Of a DNA stretch of 64,000 bases, positions 16,689-24,118 are shown one piece after another. The stretch is taken from assembly GCA_002239025.1 (NCBI GenBank), contig MPNM01000004.1, forward strand, positions 62,001-126,000, given 5' to 3'. A program made the translations under genes and the position numbers. Source of the stretch: Chloroflexi bacterium bin125. GTDB lineage: Bacteria; Chloroflexota; Dehalococcoidia; Bin125. Numbering within the stretch: position 1 is the first letter of the stretch; each line of letters begins with the position of its first letter. The notes below the pieces were generated by a model. The model ran no database searches. It had not been told where the DNA came from and was given only the letters and a program-made list of their open reading frames with translations.

Positions 16689-18701
16689 CTAGGCCGGGAA
16701 GTCCGGGTGGCTGCTGTCCATCCAGACGGTGTCCCAGTTGTGCGAATCGTGCGCGAACTGCCAGGTGTCGTCGGGTCGATTGACGTACGGCCACCAGATG
16801 GTTGGCGCGATGCCATTCATGACACCAAACCAGCCGAAGATGCCTTCAAGGCCGTGTTCCTCGTCAACGCCGAGGCCAATCCGCTGCACCTCAAGCGCCA
16901 TCTCGCGGCGCTGCTCGGTGTCGAGCGTGACTGACATCGTGTCGACGATGTCTTCAACCGGCTGGTAGTTGTACTGCGTCAGGTTCGACGCGCCACCAAC
17001 CTTCAGCGACAGGGTGAACTGCGCCGTCGGGTCGAGGTCGGCCGGCGGGTTGGTCCAGGTCGGCGCCCTGCCGGGGAACGTCTTGTTGTCGTAGCGGTCC
17101 TGCATCACGGTGTAGGGCTGGATGTCCAGCTCGACGTTGATGCCGGTCGCCTCGGCGTACATGTTGCGCGTGGTCTCGGTGATACCCGGGTAGGTCTGCT
17201 CCCAGAGGTCGGGGATGTAGATCGTCACCGTGCGGTCCTTGTCGAAGCCGGAGGCATCGATCAGTTCGCGGCAGAGCGCGATGTCGGCATCGCGGTCGAG
17301 GCGGAAGCCCGGAACCGTGCGCAGCTCCTCGGGCGGAACGGTCCAGGCTTGGCTGAACCACGGACAGAAGTGGGTCGCCGACGGCTTGGCCGCGCCCAGG
17401 TAGACGGCATCGATCAACAGGTCGCGGTCAACCGCAACCTGCATCGCGTAGGCGAAACGACGGTCGAGGTATGGGTTCCCCAGCCCGTCCGAGCCTTCCC
17501 AGCCGGGCTCATAGGTTCCCATCACGGTGACGATCGTGAAGCCGAATGCGCCTTCCTCGACCGGGTGGTCGGGGAAGTCGCCGGTCAGCTCTTCGACCTG
17601 CACCGAAGACAGCGGGAACCCGCCGATGTCGATGCCCTTGCCGCGGTATGCCGCGTCGACAGCGGTCGCATCGGTCAGGTTGACGAACTCAACGGCGTCC
17701 GGGTAGGGAAGCTGCTGGCCGTCGGGACCATCCTTCCAGTAGTTGGAGTTGCGTTCCAGGTAAATGCCGATATCCGGGTCGAAGGTTTGCGGGATGAACG
17801 GGCCCGTACCGGAGGAGAGTTCGACGTTTGCGGTTTCGTCGCGCCAGCGAGTACCGAACTCCTGGATGCCCTCGGGCGAGGTGATCCAGGAGAAGGGCCG
17901 CAGGATGGTGCCACCGAGATAGGTCGCGTCGGGACCGGCAGTCTTAGCGACGAAGGTCGTCTCGTCGACCGCTTCGTGCGAGGCGGTCTTCTTGAAGGCG
18001 TCCTGGCCGCGGAATCGCGCGTCGGGGTTGCCTTCAGCGTCGAGCGCGGCGATCTGGCGGTCGAAGTTGATCACAATGTCGCTGGCGGTGACATCACGAC
18101 CACCCTCGGTCGGGTATTGGTCCCAGTAGCGGGCGCCTCGGTCGACATTGAAGATGTAGGTCTCGGCATCGGGCGTCTCGGGCAGAGATGTGATGTCCGC
18201 TTCCATGATCCCGCCCTCTTTCGAGGCCCAGCGGATCATGTAGTTCATGTAGAACCCCATCCAGTACTGGGTGGGGCCGAAGACGCCGCGGTGCGGGTCG
18301 AAGAAATCGTGCGTAGCGGCAGGAGTTGAGAAGCGCAGCGTGCCGCCGTACGAGCGAAGGTCGCCGGCCTGCTGTTGCTGCTGCATCGCCTGCTGTTGCT
18401 GCTGCTCCTGCTGATCGGCGGCGGCAGCGGTCTGCTCGGCTTGCTGCTGCTGATCCTGCTGCTGCATGGCCTGTTGCTGGTGCTGGGCCTGCTGCTGTTG
18501 CTGCATGGCCTCTTGCTGGTCCTGCTGTTGGGCCTGCTGACGTGAAGCAGCCGCTGGCTGCTGAGCATCGTCGTCATCGCCACCACAACCGACCAGAGCC
18601 AGGCCGGCTGCGCCTACGCCAGCCCTTCCTGAAGCTCGCAACAGATCTCTGCGGCTGAGCCGATTGCGCTTCATGCGCTGCCAATAGTTACGTTCGGTCA
18701 T
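16689..18701 (-). CDS. ABC transporter substrate-binding lipoprotein, family 5 type (SBP1)
   Basis: 670 residues from MTERNYWQ at 18701 (AAGGAG 8 nt upstream); the longer upstream frame has no support. The N-terminus has a Tat-like motif S16-R-R-D-L-L-R and a hydrophobic stretch ending LALVGC39, a lipobox, so it should be exported and lipid-anchored. Residues 46-112 are a glutamine/alanine/methionine linker encoded by CAG/CAA runs (18366-18566). The binding domain starts GGTLRFSTPAATHDFFDPHR and ends HPDFPA. The module order is SBP1-DppB1-DppC1. Ligand is probably an oligopeptide-like solute, but this is not shown. Confidence 0.93.
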   Translation of the reverse strand: MTERNYWQRMKRNRLSRRDLLRASGRAGVGAAGLALVGCGGDDDDAQQPAAASRQQAQQQDQQEAMQQQQQAQHQQQAMQQQDQQQQAEQTAAAADQQEQQQQQAMQQQQQAGDLRSYGGTLRFSTPAATHDFFDPHRGVFGPTQYWMGFYMNYMIRWASKEGGIMEADITSLPETPDAETYIFNVDRGARYWDQYPTEGGRDVTASDIVINFDRQIAALDAEGNPDARFRGQDAFKKTASHEAVDETTFVAKTAGPDATYLGGTILRPFSWITSPEGIQEFGTRWRDETANVELSSGTGPFIPQTFDPDIGIYLERNSNYWKDGPDGQQLPYPDAVEFVNLTDATAVDAAYRGKGIDIGGFPLSSVQVEELTGDFPDHPVEEGAFGFTIVTVMGTYEPGWEGSDGLGNPYLDRRFAYAMQVAVDRDLLIDAVYLGAAKPSATHFCPWFSQAWTVPPEELRTVPGFRLDRDADIALCRELIDASGFDKDRTVTIYIPDLWEQTYPGITETTRNMYAEATGINVELDIQPYTVMQDRYDNKTFPGRAPTWTNPPADLDPTAQFTLSLKVGGASNLTQYNYQPVEDIVDTMSVTLDTEQRREMALEVQRIGLGVDEEHGLEGIFGWFGVMNGIAPTIWWPYVNRPDDTWQFAHDSHNWDTVWMDSSHPDFPA

Positions 18702-18751
18702 GATTTCTCGCTCCTTCAGAAGCGCGACGTACGCGCGTCGATGGTTGGGAA

Positions 18752-18757
18752 AGTGTA
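18752..18757 (-). promoter_or_regulatory. Putative -10 element for SBP1
   Basis: On the minus strand TACACTTTCCCAA matches TACACTCTGCCAA (SBP2) and TACACTCTCCCAA (SBP3), at 51 bp from the start codon. A matching -35 is less clear here than for SBP2 and SBP3. Confidence 0.35.
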
Positions 18758-18806
18758 GCGCACAACGCGTCCAGTGGAGTACTCGCCAAGGGATGCCGTT
18801 GTTTCG

Positions 18807-18902
18807 GTGATACCCGCGCTTGGCGCGAGAATCACGACGAATCGAATACCCATGAAACTGCTGAGCGAACCGAGATTGCCGCGCCGGAGCGCGGCAATGA
18901 CG
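18807..18902. repeat. Two palindromic repeats (families B and A)
   Basis: 18807-18836 is a degenerate GTGATACCCGCGC...GCGCGAGAATCACG copy. 18871-18902 is a good CGAGATTGCCGCG...CGCGGCAATGACG copy. Both match elements elsewhere in the window and lie in the 254-bp gap between SBP1 and the DppC-like gene at 18956. Confidence 0.65.
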
Positions 18903-18923
18903 AGGGTGCAGTGATCGTCCTGA

Positions 18924-18949
18924 ACCCGCTGGAGCGCCGCCCAGCGGGT
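18924..18949 (-). terminator. Hairpin just after the DppC2 gene
   Basis: ACCCGCTGG and CCAGCGGGT form a perfect 9-bp stem with an 8-nt loop, 7 bp past the stop codon on the minus strand. No U-tract follows, so strength as an intrinsic terminator is uncertain. It fits the end of the second transporter module. Confidence 0.45.
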
Positions 18950-18955
18950 GTCCGG

Positions 18956-20194
18956 CTAGCGGCTGCCCCGCAGTCTCGGGTCGAAGACATCGCGCAGCGC
19001 ATCGCCGAGGACATTGAAGCCAAACACCAGACTGGTCAGCGCCAGGCCGGCGAACAACGAGGTCCATGGCGACTGCACGATGAACTGGCGACCGTCGGCG
19101 ATCATCTTGCCCCAGGAGACATCGAGCGTGCCCAGTCCGAGGAAGCTGAGCGCGGCCTCGGCGAGGATGAATGCGCCGATGGTGATCGAGAAGATCACGA
19201 TCAACGGCGCGACGATGTTAGGAAGAATGTGCATCAGCATGATTCGGGCGTTCGTCGCGCCGAGCGTCCGGGCGGCCTCGACAAAGGGCATCTCGCGCAG
19301 CGCGATTACCGCGCCACGGACAATCCGCTGGACGGGCCCCACAGCCAGCACCGAGAGCGCCAACGTCACCCACAGCGCAGATGGCTCCGTCACCGAGCGC
19401 AACAACAGCAACAGCACGATCGGTGGGAAGGAGAGCAGCGCGTCCATCAGACGGTTGATCGCCAGGTCAATGTTGCCGCCCAGGGCGCCAGAAATGAGTC
19501 CGATGGCTGTACCGGCGACCACACCGATCAGCGTGGCAAAGAAGCCAATGTAGAGCGACAACCGCGCGCCTTCAGTGACCCGCGAGAAGAGGTCGTGTCC
19601 CGCGCGGTCGGTGCCGAACCAGTGCTTGCCCGAGGGCCCCTGGAGCGACGCCGTTGTCAGCGGCGTGTTCGTGCCGGTCGCGAGCAAGTCATCGACATCG
19701 TTGATCGTGCCGTCAACGATCTCAATCTGGGCTGGGTCGAACTCCGCTAGGTGAGTCAGCAGCGTTCCGCTTGCGATCAGCCCTTCGGCGTACTCCAGCA
19801 TGTCGTCGAGTACGCCGGACTGCTCAGCCAGGTCGCCATAGACCTCGGGCTGCAGCAGAAGTTCGCGAAGCTCGCTGTCGGAGATATCAGCCGATTTGCC
19901 GTCGAGTTCGTTGGCGATCCTGTCGTCGGCGAAGTTGGCGTTGGCGACCTTGAAGACATCCTGCGAGTCGTAACGACCCAGGCCCAACCAACCGCCGCCG
20001 GAACCGACCGTCCCCACGGCGATGATCGACCAGACCACGACCAGCGTCAACCCGGCGGCGCCCAGGGGCTTGGTCCGGAAAAATGACCCCAACGCGCCGC
20101 CAAGCAGCTGTAGAAAGCTGCGTTCCTCAACGCGCAGGCCCTGTGCCTGCGCGAACTCCTCGAGTTGCGTCTGAGACTGTCGGTCATCACTCAT
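18956..20194 (-). CDS. Peptide/nickel-type ABC transporter permease, DppC-like (copy 2)
   Basis: 412 residues, a close paralog of the gene at 13862. The same plan is seen: a Q-rich N-terminal segment, helix 1 (LVVVWSIIAVGTVG, about 51-64), an insertion at about 75-182 starting RYDSQDVFKVANANFADD, then the shared LQGPSGKHWFGTDRAGHDLF block and a canonical permease core with EAARTLGATNARIMLMHILP. The insertion is the most divergent part between the copies while the core is almost identical. It lies 36 bp after the DppB-like gene. The membrane subunit pair would need ATPases encoded elsewhere. Confidence 0.93.
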   Translation of the reverse strand: MSDDRQSQTQLEEFAQAQGLRVEERSFLQLLGGALGSFFRTKPLGAAGLTLVVVWSIIAVGTVGSGGGWLGLGRYDSQDVFKVANANFADDRIANELDGKSADISDSELRELLLQPEVYGDLAEQSGVLDDMLEYAEGLIASGTLLTHLAEFDPAQIEIVDGTINDVDDLLATGTNTPLTTASLQGPSGKHWFGTDRAGHDLFSRVTEGARLSLYIGFFATLIGVVAGTAIGLISGALGGNIDLAINRLMDALLSFPPIVLLLLLRSVTEPSALWVTLALSVLAVGPVQRIVRGAVIALREMPFVEAARTLGATNARIMLMHILPNIVAPLIVIFSITIGAFILAEAALSFLGLGTLDVSWGKMIADGRQFIVQSPWTSLFAGLALTSLVFGFNVLGDALRDVFDPRLRGSR

Positions 20195-20230
20195 GGTGCC
20201 CCTCCCCGGTCAGCCGGTGCAGTCACCCGG

Positions 20231-21859
20231 TTAGGCGAAGCGAATACGCGGATCGATGACCGCGTATGAAATGTCGATGATGATGTTCACCACGATGATG
20301 AACAGCGCGAAGAAGAAGACCATCGTTTGTACGACAGGCAGGTCGGCCTGGTTGATGCGCTGAATCAGCAGCAAGCCGATGCCGGGAATGTTGAACAGCA
20401 GCTCGAGGATGATGTTGCCGCCAACCAGGGCCGCCACCTGCAAGCCGAGCACGCTCATCACATTGACCAGGGCGTTGCGCATCGCGTGTCGCCGGATCAC
20501 GGTCCGCTCGCGCAGACCTTTCGACCAGGCGGTGCGGACGTAGTCCTGGCGCAGCACTTCGAGCAACTCGGACCGCGTAATCCGCATCAGACCGGCACCG
20601 GCGGCAAGTCCGCCCGCGACGGCAGGAATCGTGTACAACGCCAGCGCTCCGGTGAACGATGTGAACACCGATCGCGCCTCCTCTGAGGTCAGCGGGATCG
20701 ACCAGATCCCGCTATCCGAGATGCCGCCCGGCGTAACCACGAAGATCATCATGGTCGCGATCCAGAAGGAGGGCGCCGCCAGCGCGAGGATGGCAAACCC
20801 TCGCAGCGCATAGTCCAGCGGGCGATCCTGACGCATGGCCGAGAGGATGCCGACCGGCAACGCGATGGTCAGCGCCACGATCAATGCGTACACGTTGAGA
20901 TGCAACGTACGTGGTAATGCTCGGAGGAAGATGTCCAGCGACCCCTCCTGGGTCTGGAACGACGGACGGAATTTCAACCGCACCGTCTCCCAGAGGAAGT
21001 CGATGTACTGGGTGCCGAGCCCCTTATCGATGCCCAGGCGATGCCTGATGTTGGCCTCGGTAATCTTCGTGGTCGGCGTGACGATCCGGTCGGATGGGAC
21101 GTGGATCGCGACTCCGGCTTCTAGTGGCTCAGCCGGATCAATGCCCCGGTTCGCTGTAGTCATCTCTTCGAGATCGCGACCGTAGGCGACGGCAATCTGC
21201 TCCAGCGTGTCACCCTCGTCGGTGATCACCAGCGCCGTTGGTAGCAGTTGCGTATCGGCCGATAGATTTCCGTCGGGATTGCTAGCGCTACCGGTTGGAT
21301 TCACCGCCAGGATGTCGCTCGCATCAATGCGATTGACGTGCGCTAACTCATCGAGCGTCAGGCTGTCGCGGATGACCAGAATCGACCCCGCCTCGGCATA
21401 CGGCTTGCCCTGGTACAGCGGGAAGTTGACATCGGGGTTGCGGTCGATCAGGAGTTGCACTCCTGTTTCGACTTCTTCAGGCAAAGCAATGCTCTGTCCA
21501 ATTGAAATCGCCTCGAGTAACTGGCCGGGAATCACCGTGATTCTCGTACCCGGTCGCAGCTCACCGGAGGTGTCCAGATCAGGATTCTCCGCAAGCAGCG
21601 TCGACACCGACGTGTTGTTACTGGTTGCGATCTTCTCCAGCGTGTCGCCCGAAATCACGCGATGCGTCGTGTCGGTGACTTCGATATAGCCAACGATCTC
21701 CGATTCACGCTGCTCCGCGCCCTGATTCTCCAGGTTCGAGAGTTTCCGTGTAACAAAGTCGCCAGGCAGCGCGCGCAGCGCCAGGAACAGGAGTGAGATC
21801 ACCAACCACAGGGTCGGGATCACAAGGATCAGGCGTTGGATGAGGTATCGCTGCATCAC
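20231..21859 (-). CDS. Peptide/nickel-type ABC transporter permease, DppB-like, with LysM repeats (copy 2)
   Basis: 542 residues, larger than copy 1 by about 49. The insertion after helix 1 (about 43-268) carries LysM at 66-111 (HRVISGDTLEKIATSNNTS), a degenerate unit at about 160-208 (LVIRDSLTLDELAHVNRIDA) and another clear LysM at 211-256 (VITDEGDTLEQIAVAYGRDL), the last absent from copy 1. After it come LGIDKGLGTQYIDFLWETV and a standard DppB core with EVLRQDYVRTAWSKGLRERT. LysM binds N-acetylglucosamine-containing polymers, so the loop may dock to cell-wall or envelope glycans. The start could be either of two adjacent Met codons. Confidence 0.93.
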   Translation of the reverse strand: MMQRYLIQRLILVIPTLWLVISLLFLALRALPGDFVTRKLSNLENQGAEQRESEIVGYIEVTDTTHRVISGDTLEKIATSNNTSVSTLLAENPDLDTSGELRPGTRITVIPGQLLEAISIGQSIALPEEVETGVQLLIDRNPDVNFPLYQGKPYAEAGSILVIRDSLTLDELAHVNRIDASDILAVNPTGSASNPDGNLSADTQLLPTALVITDEGDTLEQIAVAYGRDLEEMTTANRGIDPAEPLEAGVAIHVPSDRIVTPTTKITEANIRHRLGIDKGLGTQYIDFLWETVRLKFRPSFQTQEGSLDIFLRALPRTLHLNVYALIVALTIALPVGILSAMRQDRPLDYALRGFAILALAAPSFWIATMMIFVVTPGGISDSGIWSIPLTSEEARSVFTSFTGALALYTIPAVAGGLAAGAGLMRITRSELLEVLRQDYVRTAWSKGLRERTVIRRHAMRNALVNVMSVLGLQVAALVGGNIILELLFNIPGIGLLLIQRINQADLPVVQTMVFFFALFIIVVNIIIDISYAVIDPRIRFA

Positions 21860-21912
21860 TGCTCCCGATCAGTTGGCGTCTGCTCCGGTGGACGCTGGCA
21901 AGCTTGTGGATA

Positions 21913-23931
21913 TCAGGCCGGGTAATCCGGGTGGTTGACATCGATCCAGGACTCGTCGTACCGATGGCTGGCGTGGGCGAATTGGAGCGTGTCGTCGCCG
22001 TGATTGACGAACGGCCACCAGAGCACCGGCGAGATACCGTTCATCACGCCTGGGCTGTTGGCAACGCCATCGAGTCCGTAGTCGGGGTGCGTGCCGAGCA
22101 GGATGCGCTGAGCTTCCTGCGCCAACGACTGACGCTCCTCCTGGTCCAGGGTGACCGTCATCGTTTCGGCGATTTCGGTCATTCGGGGATGTTCGTACGC
22201 AAGGTTGTTCGTGCTGCCGCCAGGGATGTAATTGTTGTTGTACGAGGTGGTTGGATCGAGGTCCGAGGGCGGGTTGGTCCACTGCGGGCCCTGTCCCGGG
22301 TAGGTGCCCTCGATCCAGCGCTGGAGAATGACGGTGTAGGGCTGCACGTCGAAGCTGACTTCGAGGTCGAGCGCTTCGCGATACATCCCGACTTCGGTCT
22401 CGAGGATGCCGGGGTAGGTGCCTTCCCAGATATCGGGTGCGATGAGTTGCAGCCCACGACTCCGGTCGTAGCCCGATGCGTCAAACAGCGCCCGAGCTTC
22501 GGCGATGTCAACTGCCCGGTCGGGCCGGAAGCCGGGCGTTTGCAGCAGTTCGTCTTCCGGGATAGCCCAATAGGCGTTGTACCAGGGCGTCTCGCCCATG
22601 CCGGAGGGCTTTCCGGATCCGAGATAGACCGTGTCGATCATCAGATATCGGTCAACGGCGACATGCATCGCTTGCGTGAAGCGGCGGTCGATCCAGGGAT
22701 TGCCCAGGCCGTCTTCACCTGGATAGTCGGCATTGAAGTTCGCGCCACCGGTAATGATCGTGAAACCGAAGGCCACCGTGCCTTGCCCGTGATCGGGGAA
22801 GTCGTTCAGAATGCCCTCCGCCTGGAGCGACGACAACGGGAAGCGGCCGTTGAAGATCTCCTTGCTGCGATACGCGGCCTCAACCGCGGTTGCATCCGTG
22901 ATGTTGGACAGCGTGACCGAGTCGTAGTACGGCAACGGCTGCCCGTCGATGCCCATCTTCCAGTAGTTCTCGTTACGGACCATGTCGATCCCAATGTCAG
23001 GATCGAAGCGCTGCGGAATGAACATGCCGGTGCCCGAGGAGAGTTCGACATTGCCGGCTTCGTCACGCCAGCGGTCGCCAAACTCATTGATCGCTTCCGG
23101 GCTCGTGACCCAACTGAAGGGCCGCAGCGGCACGCCCATCCAGGTCGCATCGGGGCCAGCAGTTTTGGCAACGAAGGTCGTCTCGTCGGGCACATCCATG
23201 GATGCCGTCTTGCGGAAGGACGAAGCGCCAAGGAATGTGCCGTCCTCGGCTCCGTTCGCATCAACGGCTTCGATCTGACGTTGGAAATTGACACGAATGT
23301 CTTCGGCGTCAACGAGTCGACCGCCTTCTGTCGGGTACAGGTCCCAGTACCGCGCGCCCTGGTCAATGCGGAAGATGTAGGTCTCTGCGTCTGGAACCTC
23401 TGGGAGCGAGGCGACGTCCGCCTCCATGATGCCCTGTTCCTTGTTGCGCCAGCGGATGAGGTAGTTCATGTAGAACCCCATCCAGAACTGAGTCGGCCCG
23501 AACACGGCCCGGTGCGGATCGAAGTAGTCGTGCGTTGCCGCGGGCGTTGAGAATCGCAGGTCCCCGCCACGCACTACCTGGCTGACCGCAGCCTGTTGGG
23601 CTTGCTGATCGTCGGCATCTTCGGCTGTTTGCTCTTGCTGGTCAGCCTGCTGTGCGGTCTGGTCAGCAGATTGGTCCTGCTGGCCCTGCTGCATCGCCTG
23701 TTGTTGCTGCGACTGCATCGACTGCTGCTGTTGCTGCTCGCCCTGCTGCATCGCCTGTTGTTGCTGCTGCTGTTGTTGCTGGACCTGCGCGACGCTGTCG
23801 TCGTCATCGCCACCGCAACCGACCAGGGCCAACCCGGCCGCGCCTACTCCAGCACGCCCCGAAGCCCGCAACAAATCTCGTCGACTCATGCGATTGCGAC
23901 GGATTCGTTTCCAGTAGTTGCGTTCGGTCAT
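21913..23931 (-). CDS. ABC transporter substrate-binding lipoprotein, family 5 type (SBP2)
   Basis: 672 residues starting MTERNYWKRIRRNRMSRRDL; AAGGAG precedes the ATG by about 8 nt. Tat-like S16-R-R-D-L-L, lipobox Cys at 39, then four Asp and a Q-rich linker at about 49-120 (23572-23787). The binding domain opens GGDLRFSTPAATHDYFDPHR and ends DVNHPDYPA. It belongs with SBP1, SBP5 and SBP6 by the GFYMN-x-x-IRW block. It is the first gene of module 2 (SBP2-DppB2-DppC2) and has a candidate promoter at 23974-24004. Ligand unknown. Confidence 0.93.
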   Translation of the reverse strand: MTERNYWKRIRRNRMSRRDLLRASGRAGVGAAGLALVGCGGDDDDSVAQVQQQQQQQQQAMQQGEQQQQQSMQSQQQQAMQQGQQDQSADQTAQQADQQEQTAEDADDQQAQQAAVSQVVRGGDLRFSTPAATHDYFDPHRAVFGPTQFWMGFYMNYLIRWRNKEQGIMEADVASLPEVPDAETYIFRIDQGARYWDLYPTEGGRLVDAEDIRVNFQRQIEAVDANGAEDGTFLGASSFRKTASMDVPDETTFVAKTAGPDATWMGVPLRPFSWVTSPEAINEFGDRWRDEAGNVELSSGTGMFIPQRFDPDIGIDMVRNENYWKMGIDGQPLPYYDSVTLSNITDATAVEAAYRSKEIFNGRFPLSSLQAEGILNDFPDHGQGTVAFGFTIITGGANFNADYPGEDGLGNPWIDRRFTQAMHVAVDRYLMIDTVYLGSGKPSGMGETPWYNAYWAIPEDELLQTPGFRPDRAVDIAEARALFDASGYDRSRGLQLIAPDIWEGTYPGILETEVGMYREALDLEVSFDVQPYTVILQRWIEGTYPGQGPQWTNPPSDLDPTTSYNNNYIPGGSTNNLAYEHPRMTEIAETMTVTLDQEERQSLAQEAQRILLGTHPDYGLDGVANSPGVMNGISPVLWWPFVNHGDDTLQFAHASHRYDESWIDVNHPDYPA

Positions 23932-23966
23932 ACAGAAGCTCCTTGCTCCGAGATTGGAGGTGCAGA

Positions 23967-24004
23967 TTGGCAGAGTGTAAGCGAAATGACGCCTGACATG
24001 CCAA
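23967..24004 (-). promoter_or_regulatory. Promoter-like element of SBP2, shared with SBP3
   Basis: Minus strand: TTGGCAT, then TACACT 19 nt after the first hexamer, then CTGCCAA. SBP3 has the same arrangement with the same spacing. TTGGCA and TGCCAA are also an inverted repeat flanking the -10-like hexamer, so a repressor site is an alternative reading. Confidence 0.5.
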
Positions 24005-24039
24005 CTGCTTCACACGAGCGGTCGAATGCGGCGCCGAGC

Positions 24040-24099
24040 GCCCGACTGCTCACCCGCTTCGCACGCTGCCGAAGCAGCGAGCGGGGTGAGCAGCCGGGC
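24040..24099 (-). terminator. Long imperfect hairpin after SBP3
   Basis: GCCCGACTGCTCACCC pairs with GGGGTGAGCAGCCGGGC across a GC-rich centre that can extend the stem. It lies 20 bp past the SBP3 stop on the minus strand and before the SBP2 promoter. It has no clear U-tract. It probably separates the two transcription units. Confidence 0.5.
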
Positions 24100-24118
24100 C
24101 TATGGCCATTCCGAAGGG

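Noticed and set aside
18360-18570. Q-linker repeats read as a CRISPR or tandem-repeat locus
   Set aside because: The runs are short CAG/CAA codon repeats in frame within a gene, without spacers of constant length. No CRISPR array was seen anywhere in the window.
21904-23550. Long plus-strand open frame (548 codons) opposite SBP2, and similar ones opposite SBP1, SBP3 and SBP5
   Set aside because: They mirror the coding strand of strongly supported binding-protein genes, give proteins of shadow composition and lack ribosome sites. High GC at third positions explains their length.
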